From: Rutidosis leptorrhynchoides | Taxonomy: Eukaryota; Streptophyta; Magnoliopsida; Asterales; Asteraceae | Direction of reading: 5' to 3' | NCBI RefSeq assembly: GCF_046630445.1 | Contig: NC_092338.1 | Span: forward strand, 345,779,501 to 345,843,500 | DNA: 64,000 nucleotides | Shown: positions 25,434 to 34,535 of the stretch, piece by piece | Numbering within the stretch: position 1 is the first letter of the stretch | How the letters are laid out: the number at the start of each line of letters is the position of its first letter | Translations under genes and position numbers: made by a program | Notes under the pieces: generated by a model | Told to the model about the DNA's origin: nothing | Database searches by the model: none | The model's input: only the letters and a program-made list of their open reading frames with translations

Positions 25434-25856
25434 TTATTTATTGCTTATTCATTATAATTATGATTAAAATTGTTAATTTTTAGAAGTCATGAGTTATAAG
25501 TAGTTTAAACTTAAGACTAATGTGAATGGTGAAAATTTTAGTGTGTTGGTGGGTGAGGTGTGGTAGTTGGCGGTAATGTGGCAGACGTGTTGGTGAAACG
25601 ATGAGTAGTGTAGTGGTGTGTTAGGGTAGGGTGTGATAATTTTATTTTTAATTTTTTTAATTTTTCTGTTAGTTAAATTATTATTTTATTTTATTTTTTT
25701 TAATTATTTAAATTAAGTTTATGTAATTGCAAAAATAAAATAAATAATTAAAACACATAATCAAAAAACGATTACAGTTATTAAAAAGTCTTAATAAATG
25801 AATAACTACATCAATTATCAAAAAGTGCTAAATAGAAATTTACATTAACTAAAAAA
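25434..25856. other. Intergenic flank of the Harbinger relic
   Basis: AT-rich, with a GTGTTGGTGGGTGAGG stretch around 25542-25620 that could be a subterminal region of the Harbinger element. I could not identify matching terminal inverted repeats. No gene. Confidence 0.3.
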
Positions 25857-27018
25857 CTAGTTATTAGTGCAACATAAGTTTATAGTCTTTTCCTCTTGAA
25901 TCATATTGTGCAATATTACACAACTATATAAGATTTGGATGATTTTTGACTTTGTAAGATCGTTCAGCCACACAAAAGATATGGAATCTATCTCGAGGAG
26001 AGGTACACTCGACATCCTTTCGTGTACTTTCTTCTGTTTAAACTTTGCAAGTGGCTCGTCAGTTGGGGATGTAAATGCCTTGATAAGAGTAGTCAAATCC
26101 AGATAAATACCATCGATTTTATAATAATCAGACGTGTAGTTATGACCATTTACAGTGAATGGTGCGGGTGGAGTTGTGCCTTCCTTGATAGAATCACATA
26201 ATTGGGAACGGTCTAAAATATTGATATCATTGTTGGAACCTGTAACACTAAAAAATGTCTGCCATATCCACATATCATATGAAGCAACAGCTTCAAGTAC
26301 GATCGCCATATGTTTTTGATGAAGTGAACTGACATTTCATGCAATCGGAAAATTCATCCATTCCCAATGCATGCAATCTATGCTTTCAAGCATCCCTCTA
26401 AAACCATGTTTTTCTTCATGTGCTCGGTAGAGTCGCTCAATATCCTGTGCCTTTGGTTCTCAAATATTCTCAATTATATAAATCTGTCATACACATACAA
26501 AAGTTGTCTAAACAAAAAGCTGATGTTTTCTCGCTCATTTACAATTACAAGTACTCGTCGAACATATCAGCCGTTGTACGGTATGCCAATTGACGCATTG
26601 CGCATGTGCACTTTTGTAAGATGATAAAACCAAGATGACTTATTACGTCAGTTTTTTGTTTAAAAAGTTTAAAATACTCGGGTAAAGGATCACTAGAGTA
26701 ATCAGAAATAACTTGTACGATAAGTGAAAATAATTGGCTACACATCGTAAAACGCCTTTTAAACCTATCTGGATGATACGCAGGCTCCCTAGCAAAGTAG
26801 TCATCCTATAGATGTTGTGTCGCACCTTCATGATCTCTATTAATATAGATTCGTTCTCGTGGTGGACTTTCACTAGGACCTTCACTGGCCTCTCGATCCA
26901 GCTCCTCGTCGTATGTATGCATCAAATTAAGTAATAATTCGTCGTCTGACGAATCTTCACAAATAGCTAAAAGCGAATTCATATTAAAAAGGTGGAAGAA
27001 ATTTGTTGAAAGATTCAA
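25857..27018 (-). pseudogene. PIF/Harbinger transposase relic
   Basis: Minus-strand pieces follow the order of plant HARBI1-like transposases (DDE_Tnp_4). An acidic N-terminus ending in DREASEGPSE (27018-26806) is followed by a YF..EP.Y....F+RRF-like segment, ILQKCTCAMRQLAYRTTADM (around 26560-26620), then GMLESIDCMHWEW (first catalytic Asp), LEAVASYDMWIW and GSNNDINIL (second Asp). The C-terminal CVILHNMIQEE lies at about 25890. Stops and frame changes separate these pieces, and the expected VERAFG-like third catalytic region is not preserved. A cut-and-paste DNA transposon is inferred; the copy is dead. Its boundaries are not resolved. Confidence 0.85.
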
Positions 27019-27404
27019 GAGAAAATATTGAATTTTGTGTGAAAAAAAGTATTAAATTTGATTGGTATTTATAACTGAAAAGTCGTATAATTATTATTAC
27101 TAATTAAATTTTTATATTTATCAACCGATATATAACCGTTGTATTTATTTTATTTATTTATATTTTTTACAACGTTCAAATGAAGCAACAACCAACCAAA
27201 AACCTCCACATGGCATACACACGACTCATCTTCTCCGTGCTAGGCCACAACACACACCCGGAAAAAAAACCCTCCAGCACGCCTCGTTATAACGTGTTGG
27301 TGTCAAAAATCCGCCGAACACGCCGCATTACAATCATAACATACTAATAAATGTTCATACCACCATGTACCCTCATTTCACCTCTTTTTATGGTTTTTTA
27401 TATT
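27019..27404. other. Intergenic
   Basis: AT-rich to 27175, then a GC-richer stretch (about 27180-27340) that may be the outer end of the Harbinger element. No coding signal. Confidence 0.3.
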
Positions 27405-27625
27405 TTTAGGTTGGCATAACAAACCTCCGTAGCAACAACCACACCGGTTCTCCATTAGCGACTAACTTTTGGGAGAAGAGCTCCCTGAGCGACGAGACCC
27501 TTAATCGGATGAATTGCGCACATTGACGCCCTCTGATCAAAACCCATTTTAATTCGAGCTTAAGCGTTACTAAGATTTGAACCCGGATCTCCTGCTTCAC
27601 ATATATAAAACTCGGTGACAATCAA
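27405..27625 (-). mobile_element. Possible tRNA-derived SINE
   Basis: On the minus strand GGGTTCAAATC (about 27567-27577) matches a pol III B box. A weak A-box-like TTGTCACCGAGTTT lies about 40 bp upstream. The unit is moderately GC-rich against AT-rich flanks and ends near an A-rich tract. No target duplication was found. Confidence 0.35.
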
Positions 27626-28227
27626 CCAAAAAAAACAATGTAAACTATAAAAATAGCAATATTCACTTTTATAAAACCATATTTATATTATATTTATATT
27701 TATATTTATTATTTATTATATAATTAAAACATGAAATATGGGATATGACTTGATAGCAGCTCTTCATGGTAGAGTGATGACACTAAAGATTACGTCGAAC
27801 TATAATAAAGATATTCACAAGTACTACTATTATAGTAAATTAAATTTGTAAATTTTATTGATTATCGCCGTCAAGTCACCAACTTTTATAAAAAAACGGG
27901 GGGGGGGGGGGGGGGGGGTAAAAAGGGTTATCAAAAGAAGTAGACGTTTCCTCGTTTTTCAGCTGTTTATATCTTCTCTCTGACACAATTTTGATTTAAC
28001 AAGAAAGCAGCATTCTCTTTTGTTTTACTTATCATCATATCATTATAATTATATCATTATATTCATTTCGTTATAATATTATATTACAGTATTATACTCC
28101 GTACCATCATCATCCTCCTATTATTAAAATAAAATAATAATTTAGAATTTAGTTACTCCGTATAATAATATCCGAGTACTTATGACTTGTGAGGTCTTAA
28201 ATTTAAACCTTAAAATTATATCGAGAG
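27626..28227. other. Intergenic with G21 homopolymer
   Basis: No coding signal. Apart from the poly-G run at 27898-27918 it is ordinary AT-rich DNA. Confidence 0.5.
27898..27918. repeat. Poly-G run (21 G)
   Basis: Twenty-one consecutive G residues flanked by A-rich sequence on both sides. Confidence 0.95.
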
Positions 28228-28510
28228 CAGTGGCGGACCTAAAAAATTTTTCACCGGGGACGAAATTTTTTTTTTAAATGTAGAGATTTTTTTTGGCAAA
28301 ACATGGAGGTTTTGAGGCAAAATATAAAGTTTTTTGAACAAAATTTAAAATTTTTAGGGCAAAATACGAAAATTTTAAGGCAAAATATGAATCTTTTGGG
28401 ACAAAATGGGACAAAAAAAATTTCCACCAAGCGCATAATTGAAAAACTAAAAAAAATTGCACTTAAAATTGAAAATCCACTTAGAGCGGACGACTCCTCT
28501 GCCCCTACAT
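28228..28510. mobile_element. hAT-like end sequence with internal ~22-bp repeats
   Basis: Begins CAGTGGCGGACC, a sequence type common at plant hAT termini. A possible partner end is GACTCCTCTG at about 28494-28501, but flanking 8-mers do not match, so the limits are uncertain. Between about 28295 and 28415 lie five or six degenerate units of roughly 22 bp built on GGCAAAATAT and TTTTGA. Confidence 0.35.
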
Positions 28511-28600
28511 ATGTCCGCCCATTATCTAGAGAGATAAAGAAAAAGTAAACGAACAAGAGTAAAATAAACCAATTAAGTTGCATACATCATATCCATATAG

Positions 28601-29106
28601 TAACGACGTACGTCCCGCCATGGCCGTCACGTATGACGCATGGCGTATCCTGTAGCTGGACGTTTAGCTTCAACTCCTGGTTGGATACCAAGTCAACGCC
28701 GCTCTCAGGCCACGATTATCCCTACGCTACACCACCCGTAGCGTGCCGTTAACATTTGACTTGGTTTGCACAGCTACTTGTCAGTCCGACAAATCAGGAG
28801 AACGTGGAGCAGTTAGTGGGCATGATTAGAGGATTTCAGGAGTGGTAATCGTGGTTTAGTGGGCTAGTGGTGGTTATCCTTGGTAACCGCCATCTTATGC
28901 CTATAAATACTACTCATAATCACACATTTAGGGATCAATCAACATTTTACACTTACTACCGCTGATTACTCTTCTAAGCTCACCTTGGAGGCTCAGCAAA
29001 AGTTAACCACCACAACACCCCTCATACTCATCAAGCAAACCGAAGGAAACCCTTCTGAAGGTTAGTCATTCAACTAATTGCACTCAAGTCAATTTTGGCT
29101 TGATCA
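28601..29106 (+). repeat. 5' LTR of element G
   Basis: 506 bp, ending CTTGATCA just before the PBS. It carries TATAAATACTACTC at about 28912 as a likely TATA box. About a dozen differences from the 3' LTR are visible by eye. First bases are TAACGACG. Confidence 0.9.
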
Positions 29107-29108
29107 TT

Positions 29109-29127
29109 TGGCGCCATCCGTGGGACC
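29109..29127 (+). promoter_or_regulatory. Primer-binding site of element G
   Basis: TGGCGCCATCCGTGGGACC starts 2 bp after the 5' LTR; it is of the type used by Tat-lineage elements. Confidence 0.85.
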
Positions 29128-29151
29128 GTTTGATCAATACTTTCACACAAG

Positions 29152-30852
29152 ATGACAGGCGATTCCAATCCGTCACCAAATGCCAACACCGGCAAAGAAC
29201 CGTATGACCCTTTGAAGCACAATGATGACAGCTCTTTTGAGACACCAGATGACTCCATCAAGCGTACCAGGTTGCAATTTTACGATGATGATGAAACCAA
29301 TATGCGTGACGCCGAGGAGACGAAAAACCCGAAAACGAATTTAAGCCAGCTTAAACCCATCGGCGGAGCAGAAGCGATGTGTTTTCTGGAAAAAGGGGGA
29401 TTCGTTTTACCGTCACTCATGTTCAAAGGCGGCGAAAGGCCAACTGGTATGTCCAAAGTTTAACCACGAAGCTCTACACGTCTGGCATCAGACGTTGGTA
29501 AAAGTTCTGGCAAAACCTGAGAGGAAGCACGAAAGGACTTAATTGAGAATTTAATTCTAGCCGCGCCGGAATCTATGAGTGCTCAGGTCGAGCAGCCTGG
29601 CGTGGTGGACAACATGTTGAACAATTGGTACGCTATGATGGGAGACAACGTTAAGAGGACGTTCGAAGTTTTCGCGACGTCTGAGAAGTTTACTCGAGAG
29701 ATAGCCACCCATCCGTTGCCCGCCGTCCTTACTACTCCCCTCACGCTAGGGGTATATGACGGCACCACGGATCCGGAAGACTTCCTGCAGCAATTCGAAC
29801 ACGCTGTCAATACGCAGCATTGGGATAGCTCGACGGCGTGCCACATGTTCCCGGGACAGCTCCAAGCCGTCGCGAAAGAGTGGTTTGCCAAATTACCTGC
29901 CTTGAGCATATTCAGCTACACGGACCTCAGAACTAAGTTTGTGCAGCGTTTCCAGAACTTTAAATGCACCGAACTGACTCACCTAGATGCGCACAGCATC
30001 AAGATGAGGTCGCGTGAATCCCTAATGAATTTTACTTCCCGCTTCACAGCGGAATGGGAAAAAATTCCAGATCTGCCTAAATCGCAGCAGATCTCTGCGT
30101 ACATCATGGGAATCTGCCAAACTCGTCATTTGTCGTTGGTAAAATCAATGCGGCGTAAGTTGGCAAAAACGTACGTTGAAGCTGTAAAAATGGTAAAGGA
30201 TTATGTACGTTCTGAGGAGTTTGTAGACGCTACCGTTGGGGATCACAGCACAACGGACCGGAGCGATAAAGACGACAAGGTAAAAAGCAAAGGTAATACA
30301 GGTAACAAGTATAAAGGAAGTGGTAGCGGCGGCAATAGGGGCTACGGACGTTCCAGCCAAAATTCTGACCACCGTAACAGCTACCGTCCTTATGAACGGT
30401 ACGTGCCCAAGAGGTTGTTGGCAGAAGAGGAAAGTTTGGTCAAGTCATTGTCAAAAACGCCTAAAGAAATTTTGGCAACGGAAGAGATAAGTAAAGATTT
30501 CCCGCCACCAAAGCCGATGCAGCCCCGTTTCGTTGTAGATGAAAGTAAATGGTGTATTTTTCACGAAGATAAAGGTCACGACGTGGACAACTGCAGGGAA
30601 CTAAAGAAGGTGATAGTTGAACAGCTGAAATTGGGGGAACTCGACCATCTAAAACCGTCGCGTGTCAAAGTCCCGGGACGAAGAAATTTGCCTGGCAACG
30701 GGGAAAAGAAAAAGCTCCAGAAAAGCACATCCACATGGTACAAATGTGGCACGCGGGTCACGTTCGTAAGGCGAAAGTTTTGGAGGAATGGGAATGTGCC
30801 CATATCACGTTTCCTACTTTCTGGAGAGTCTGTCCTACCGACCTACCCGTAA
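29152..30852 (+). pseudogene. gag of element G, with two nonsense codons
   Basis: ATG at 29152 lies 25 bp after the PBS. The frame is broken by TAA at 29461-29463 and TGA at 29518-29520, then stays open from 29521 to 30852. The Retrotrans_gag region (YDGTTDPEDFLQQFEHAV, then a W-F-x-L-P segment) spans about 29745-30100. A Lys/Gly-rich basic linker follows near 30260-30400. A CX2HX4HX4C cluster (CIFHEDKGHDVDNC) lies at 30553-30594. The last part overlaps the protease frame (30735-30852) in a different phase, which could be a frameshift site or decay. Confidence 0.85.
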
Positions 30853-32378
30853 CGATAACTGCCACGGTAGGACGGTGCATGGTTTCGAGAATTTATGTAG
30901 ATACGGGAAGCGTCGTTGACGTCTTATACGAACATTGCTTCTTACAGCTACCACAAGATGTGCAGGACAAGCTAAAACCCCCACTCCATCTCGTCGCTGG
31001 ATTCACAGGCGAAACGACTTGGCCTCTAGGTCGAGTAAGCATTGACGCTACGTTAGAGGAAAATACGAAACGGCGAACGGTAGCTTTAAACTTTGTGGTT
31101 GTCAGAAGCCAGTCGGAGTACAACATTATCATGGGACGGGAAGCGTTGTGCGAATTCGGCGCAATAGTATCAACTGTGCATGGCATGATGAAATTCCCAA
31201 ATCCGTTAGGCGTTGCAACTGTTTTCTCTGACCGGGTCCCGATTGTGGGCCAGGTCGAACAACCGTTACATCAGACGGCACCGATTGAGCAAGGGGAAAG
31301 CGTTATCATCAACCATTCCTTTCCTGAAAAGGCAATACAGATTGGACACACACTATTCGACGCAACGAAAAGTGCGTTATGTGAACTCTTGGCGAACAAC
31401 GCTGACGTGTTTGCATGGCAAGAGTCAGACATGACGGGAGTACCTCGTACCATTACAGAACATCGTTTAAACGCCAACCCAAGTATGACTCCAGTAAGGC
31501 AAAAGAAACGGGGCATGGCTCCGGAGCATAGATCCTTCCTAAGGAATGAAGTGGAAAAGTTGGTACAAGCAGACATATTGCGAGAGGTTAAGTACCAAAC
31601 ATGGGTTGCCAATCCAGTACTGGTCAAAAAAGCGAACGGCTCGTGGCGGATGTGTGTCGACTTCAAAGACATCAATAAGGCTTGTCCCAAAGACAACTAT
31701 CCGCTACCAGAGATAGACTGGAAGGTAGAGTCGTTGGCGGGCTTTCGTTTCAAATGTTTCTTTGATGCTTACAAGGGCTATCACCAGATCCAAATGGCAG
31801 AACGCGACGAGGACAAAACCGCGTTCCACATAGATCAACGGATTTTTTGTTACAAAAAGATGCCCTTTGGTTTGAAAAACGCCGGCGCAACGTACCAACG
31901 GGTCATCGACGCTGCGTTCAAAGAACAGATCGGTCGAAATGTGGAAGCATACGTCGACGACATAGTAATCAAAAGTCACGCCGAAACGGACCTTTTAAAG
32001 GACATTCAGGAAACGTTCGACTCTCTACGAAAAATCAACATAAAGCTGAATCCGGAGAAGTGTAGTTTTGGATTCGAAGAGGGAAAGTTCTTGGGGCACG
32101 TCGTCACAACGCGTGGTATACGGGCAAACCCTAAGAAAATTCAAGCTATTGATGAAATGACAGCACCGTGAACGAGAAAGGAGGTACAAAGTCTGAACGG
32201 CAAGTTGGCAGCGTTGTCCAGATTCCTGTCAAAGGTGGCAGAACGATCACTTCCATTTTTCAAAGTGTTGAAAGACAACGTGGGACGGAACTTCGCTGGA
32301 CTCCTGAAGCGGATCAGGCTTTCCAGGAAATGAAGGCTTTGATAAGGACGTTGTCGACGTTGACGGCACTAGTACCGG
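30735..32378 (+). pseudogene. Protease and reverse transcriptase of element G
   Basis: The open frame 30735-32171 holds the aspartic protease (VDTGS at about 30895-30909) and reverse transcriptase (CVDFKDINKACPKDNYPLP near 31650, FDAYKGYHQI near 31762, YVDDIV at 31951-31968). TGA at 32169-32171 interrupts the thumb/connection segment. Another frame change lies near 32290, after which WTPEADQAFQEM and VPG are read to 32378, where the first intron-like segment begins. RT class and sequence are as in the Tat lineage. It is not translatable as it stands. Confidence 0.88.
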
Positions 32379-32452
32379 GTAAAGTAGCCGTTCCGTAATA
32401 ATTTTTTACGAATTTATAAATATTGTGATGCTAACATGTTAAGAGTTCTCAG
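32379..32452 (+). other. Intron-like segment 1 in pol (74 bp, phase 1)
   Basis: Begins G|GTAAAG and ends TTCTCAG|GC. A plant branch-site-like TGCTAAC lies at 32429-32435, about 17 bp before the acceptor. It contains in-frame stops. The upstream frame ends one base into a codon and the downstream RNase H frame needs exactly one base, so removal gives a continuous reading frame across a conserved region. Confidence 0.75.
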
Positions 32453-32691
32453 GCGAAACTTTGACAATTTACTTGGCGGCGGGAACTGAGGCTGTTAGCT
32501 CGGTGCTCATCGCGGAGCGTGGTGGCACACAGATGCCGGATTATTTTGTGAGCAAAGTGATACAACATGGCGAAGTCAACTACAAACCGATCGAGAAGCT
32601 TATTTTCGCGTTGGTCCACACCGCAAGACGGTTGCGACGGTACTTTCAAGCACACCCAATGCTGGTGCTAGCTAATTCGCCTATTAAACAG
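32453..32691 (+). pseudogene. RNase H (retroviral type) of element G, first part
   Basis: Encodes YLAAGTEAVSSVLIAERGG, then a YFVSK segment and a RRYFQAHP segment typical of the RT-linked RNase H in Tat elements. It is open to 32691 and ends with the codons for PIKQ at the next donor site. Confidence 0.85.
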
Positions 32692-32757
32692 GTACGGTAC
32701 TGCGATTGAGACCAGAGCACCGTGGAGGAAAGTTATTCTAACAAGTTTTTCATGCAG
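32692..32757 (+). other. Intron-like segment 2 in pol (66 bp, phase 0)
   Basis: CAG|GTACGG donor, TTTTTCATGCAG|GT acceptor with a pyrimidine tract, and a TTCTAAC branch-like motif at 32736-32742. It contains an in-frame TGA. The flanking codons (PIKQ and VLSKPEVSGR) are contiguous in related elements. Confidence 0.8.
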
Positions 32758-33386
32758 GTATTGAGCAAACCGGAGGTTTCTGGCAGGCTAGCCAAGTGGG
32801 CAATCGAACTGGGTGAACATGAAATCCATTACGCCCCCGTACCGCTGTCAAAGGCTAGATCATGGCCGATTTTATGGTTGAATTCATATGCGCCGCACCA
32901 CCAGCGCCGGTCGTCGAAGAAGTACCGAATATCGTCACGTGGGAACTATTCACGGACGGAGCATCGAGTTCTGACGGAGCGGGTGTAGGTCTAATTTTAA
33001 TTGGCCCTGACGGAGAGGAACATACCTACGCGTTGCGTTTCGAGTTTCCCGCCTCTAATAATGAAGCGGAATATGAGGCATTGCTGTCTGGTTTGAGAAT
33101 GGCTGAAAATATGGGAATAAAATATCTAAAGGTGTCGGTTGATTCCCAACTCGTGGCGAATCAGATGAACGGGACGTTTGAAGCTAGGGATCCGGCTATG
33201 CAAAATTATTTGGCATTGGCAGAAGAAATGGCTAACAAATTCGAGCGTTTCTCAATAACGCAAGTGTCGCGATCCTTGAACAAAAAGGCCGACGCACTCA
33301 GCAAACTCGCATCAAGCGTGTTCAGCCACTTCGCCAAGGACGTTTGGGTGGAGGTCCTTAGTCAAAAATCTACTGATGTGGTACAG
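32758..33386 (+). pseudogene. RNase H end and archaeal-type second RNase H of element G
   Basis: Continues with VLSKPEVSGRLAKWAIELGE, then a 1-base frame change near 32850-32862. From 32862 a second RNase H of the RVT_3/archaeal type reads ELFTDGASSSDGAGVGLIL (first catalytic Asp), then EAEYEALLSGL, VSVDSQLVANQ and ADALSKLAS. Presence of this aRNH domain is a known feature of Tat elements. It is open to the donor at 33386. Confidence 0.88.
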
Positions 33387-33480
33387 GTATCGACTCGCTT
33401 CGATAAAAAACACGCTATACGCATAATCTGTTTATAACACAACGTAAACATGTCCTGATTTTCTTGCAAAATAATCACAG
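33387..33480 (+). other. Intron-like segment 3 in pol (94 bp, phase 0)
   Basis: CAG|GTATCG donor and AATAATCACAG|GA acceptor, with a CCTGAT branch-like motif about 30 bp upstream. It contains an in-frame TAA at 33435-33437. The frame resumes at 33481 with EEVETWMSPIVTYLKNG, the linker leading to integrase. Confidence 0.7.
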
Positions 33481-34535
33481 GAGGCAGCCACTGTAGAAGA
33501 GGTCGAGACGTGGATGAGTCCCATCGTTACGTACCTCAAGAACGGGACGTTGCCAGTCAACGGGGCAACGGTACGTAAGATTCGTATGAAAGCAACTATG
33601 TACATGTTAAGGGATGTAGTTCTGTTCAAGAAATCCTTCACGGCACCGCTTTTAAGGTGTGTCGGCCCAAGCGAAGCGGAAACAATCGTAAGGGAGGTGC
33701 ATGAAGGGACTTGTGGCATGCATGCAGGATTTAGGACCGTTGTGGGGAAGATAATGCGGCTAGGGTAATTTTGGCCGTCCATGTACCGTGACACGAAAGA
33801 GATCATCAAAGCTTGTGCTTCATGCCAATGTCACGCCCCGCAAATTCACATGCCGGCGCATGAGCTAATCCCCGTGACATCTGCTTGGCCCTTTTACAAA
33901 TGGGCAATTGATTTGGTAGGCCCCTTTCCGGATGGAAAGCACTTGGTCATTGCAATTGACTTTTTCACCAAGTAGGTTGAAGCCAAACCTTTAAAGAGCA
34001 TACCGGGTAAACAGATTGTGAAATTTGGTTGGGAGGAAATCGTGTGCCGTTTCGGAATACCACACGAAATTGTAAGTGATAACGGCAAACAGTTTGCTCA
34101 CCATCCGTTTCGTTCATGGTGTGACGGGTTGAATATCAAACAGACTTTCAGTTCTGTTGCCCATCCGCAGGCAAATGGGCAAGTCGAAGTCACCAACAGG
34201 GATATCGTTGCCGGAATAAGGGCAAGGTTGGACACGGACAAGAAAGGTTGGGCAGATGAGCTTCCACAAGTATTATGGGCGTTCCGAACCACGCTAAAAG
34301 GAAGTAATCGAGAAACGCCATTCAGCCTTGTATATGGTACCGAGGCGGTGATAACCGATGAAATTGCTGTCCCAACCCAATTTGTAGTGCAGTTCAATGA
34401 TGAGTCCAACGTCATTAGCTTGAAGGAAAATTTGGACTTGTTGGAGGAAAGGCGTGACGCCGCCACTATCAGGGAAGCGTCAAACAAACAGAAAATTGCC
34501 AAGTATTACAATCAACGTGTGAGGAACGTACTTTC
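33481..34535 (+). pseudogene. Integrase of element G, interrupted by element D
   Basis: Reads through the linker, then the zinc-binding domain (HEGTCGMHAG, CASCQCHAP) and the catalytic core (AIDLVGPFP, GIPHEIVSDNGKQF, HPQANGQVEVTNRD). Nonsense codons lie at 33766-33768 (TAA) and 33973-33975 (TAG). The frame stays open to 34535, where D is inserted. The C-terminal part lies at 48129-48328 beyond D. Integrase joins element DNA to the host chromosome; this copy is inactive. Confidence 0.88.

Noticed and set aside
25540..27340. Terminal inverted repeats of the Harbinger element
   Set aside because: GC-richer stretches on both sides look suggestive, but I could not align convincing inverted ends or a 3-bp target duplication.
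29461..29575. Intron between the two parts of G gag
   Set aside because: The frame stays the same across the region and no splice sites fit; two nonsense codons explain the break.
32850..32862. Fourth intron in G pol at the RNase H to aRNH junction
   Set aside because: Only a one-base frame change with no GT-AG segment; treated as decay.
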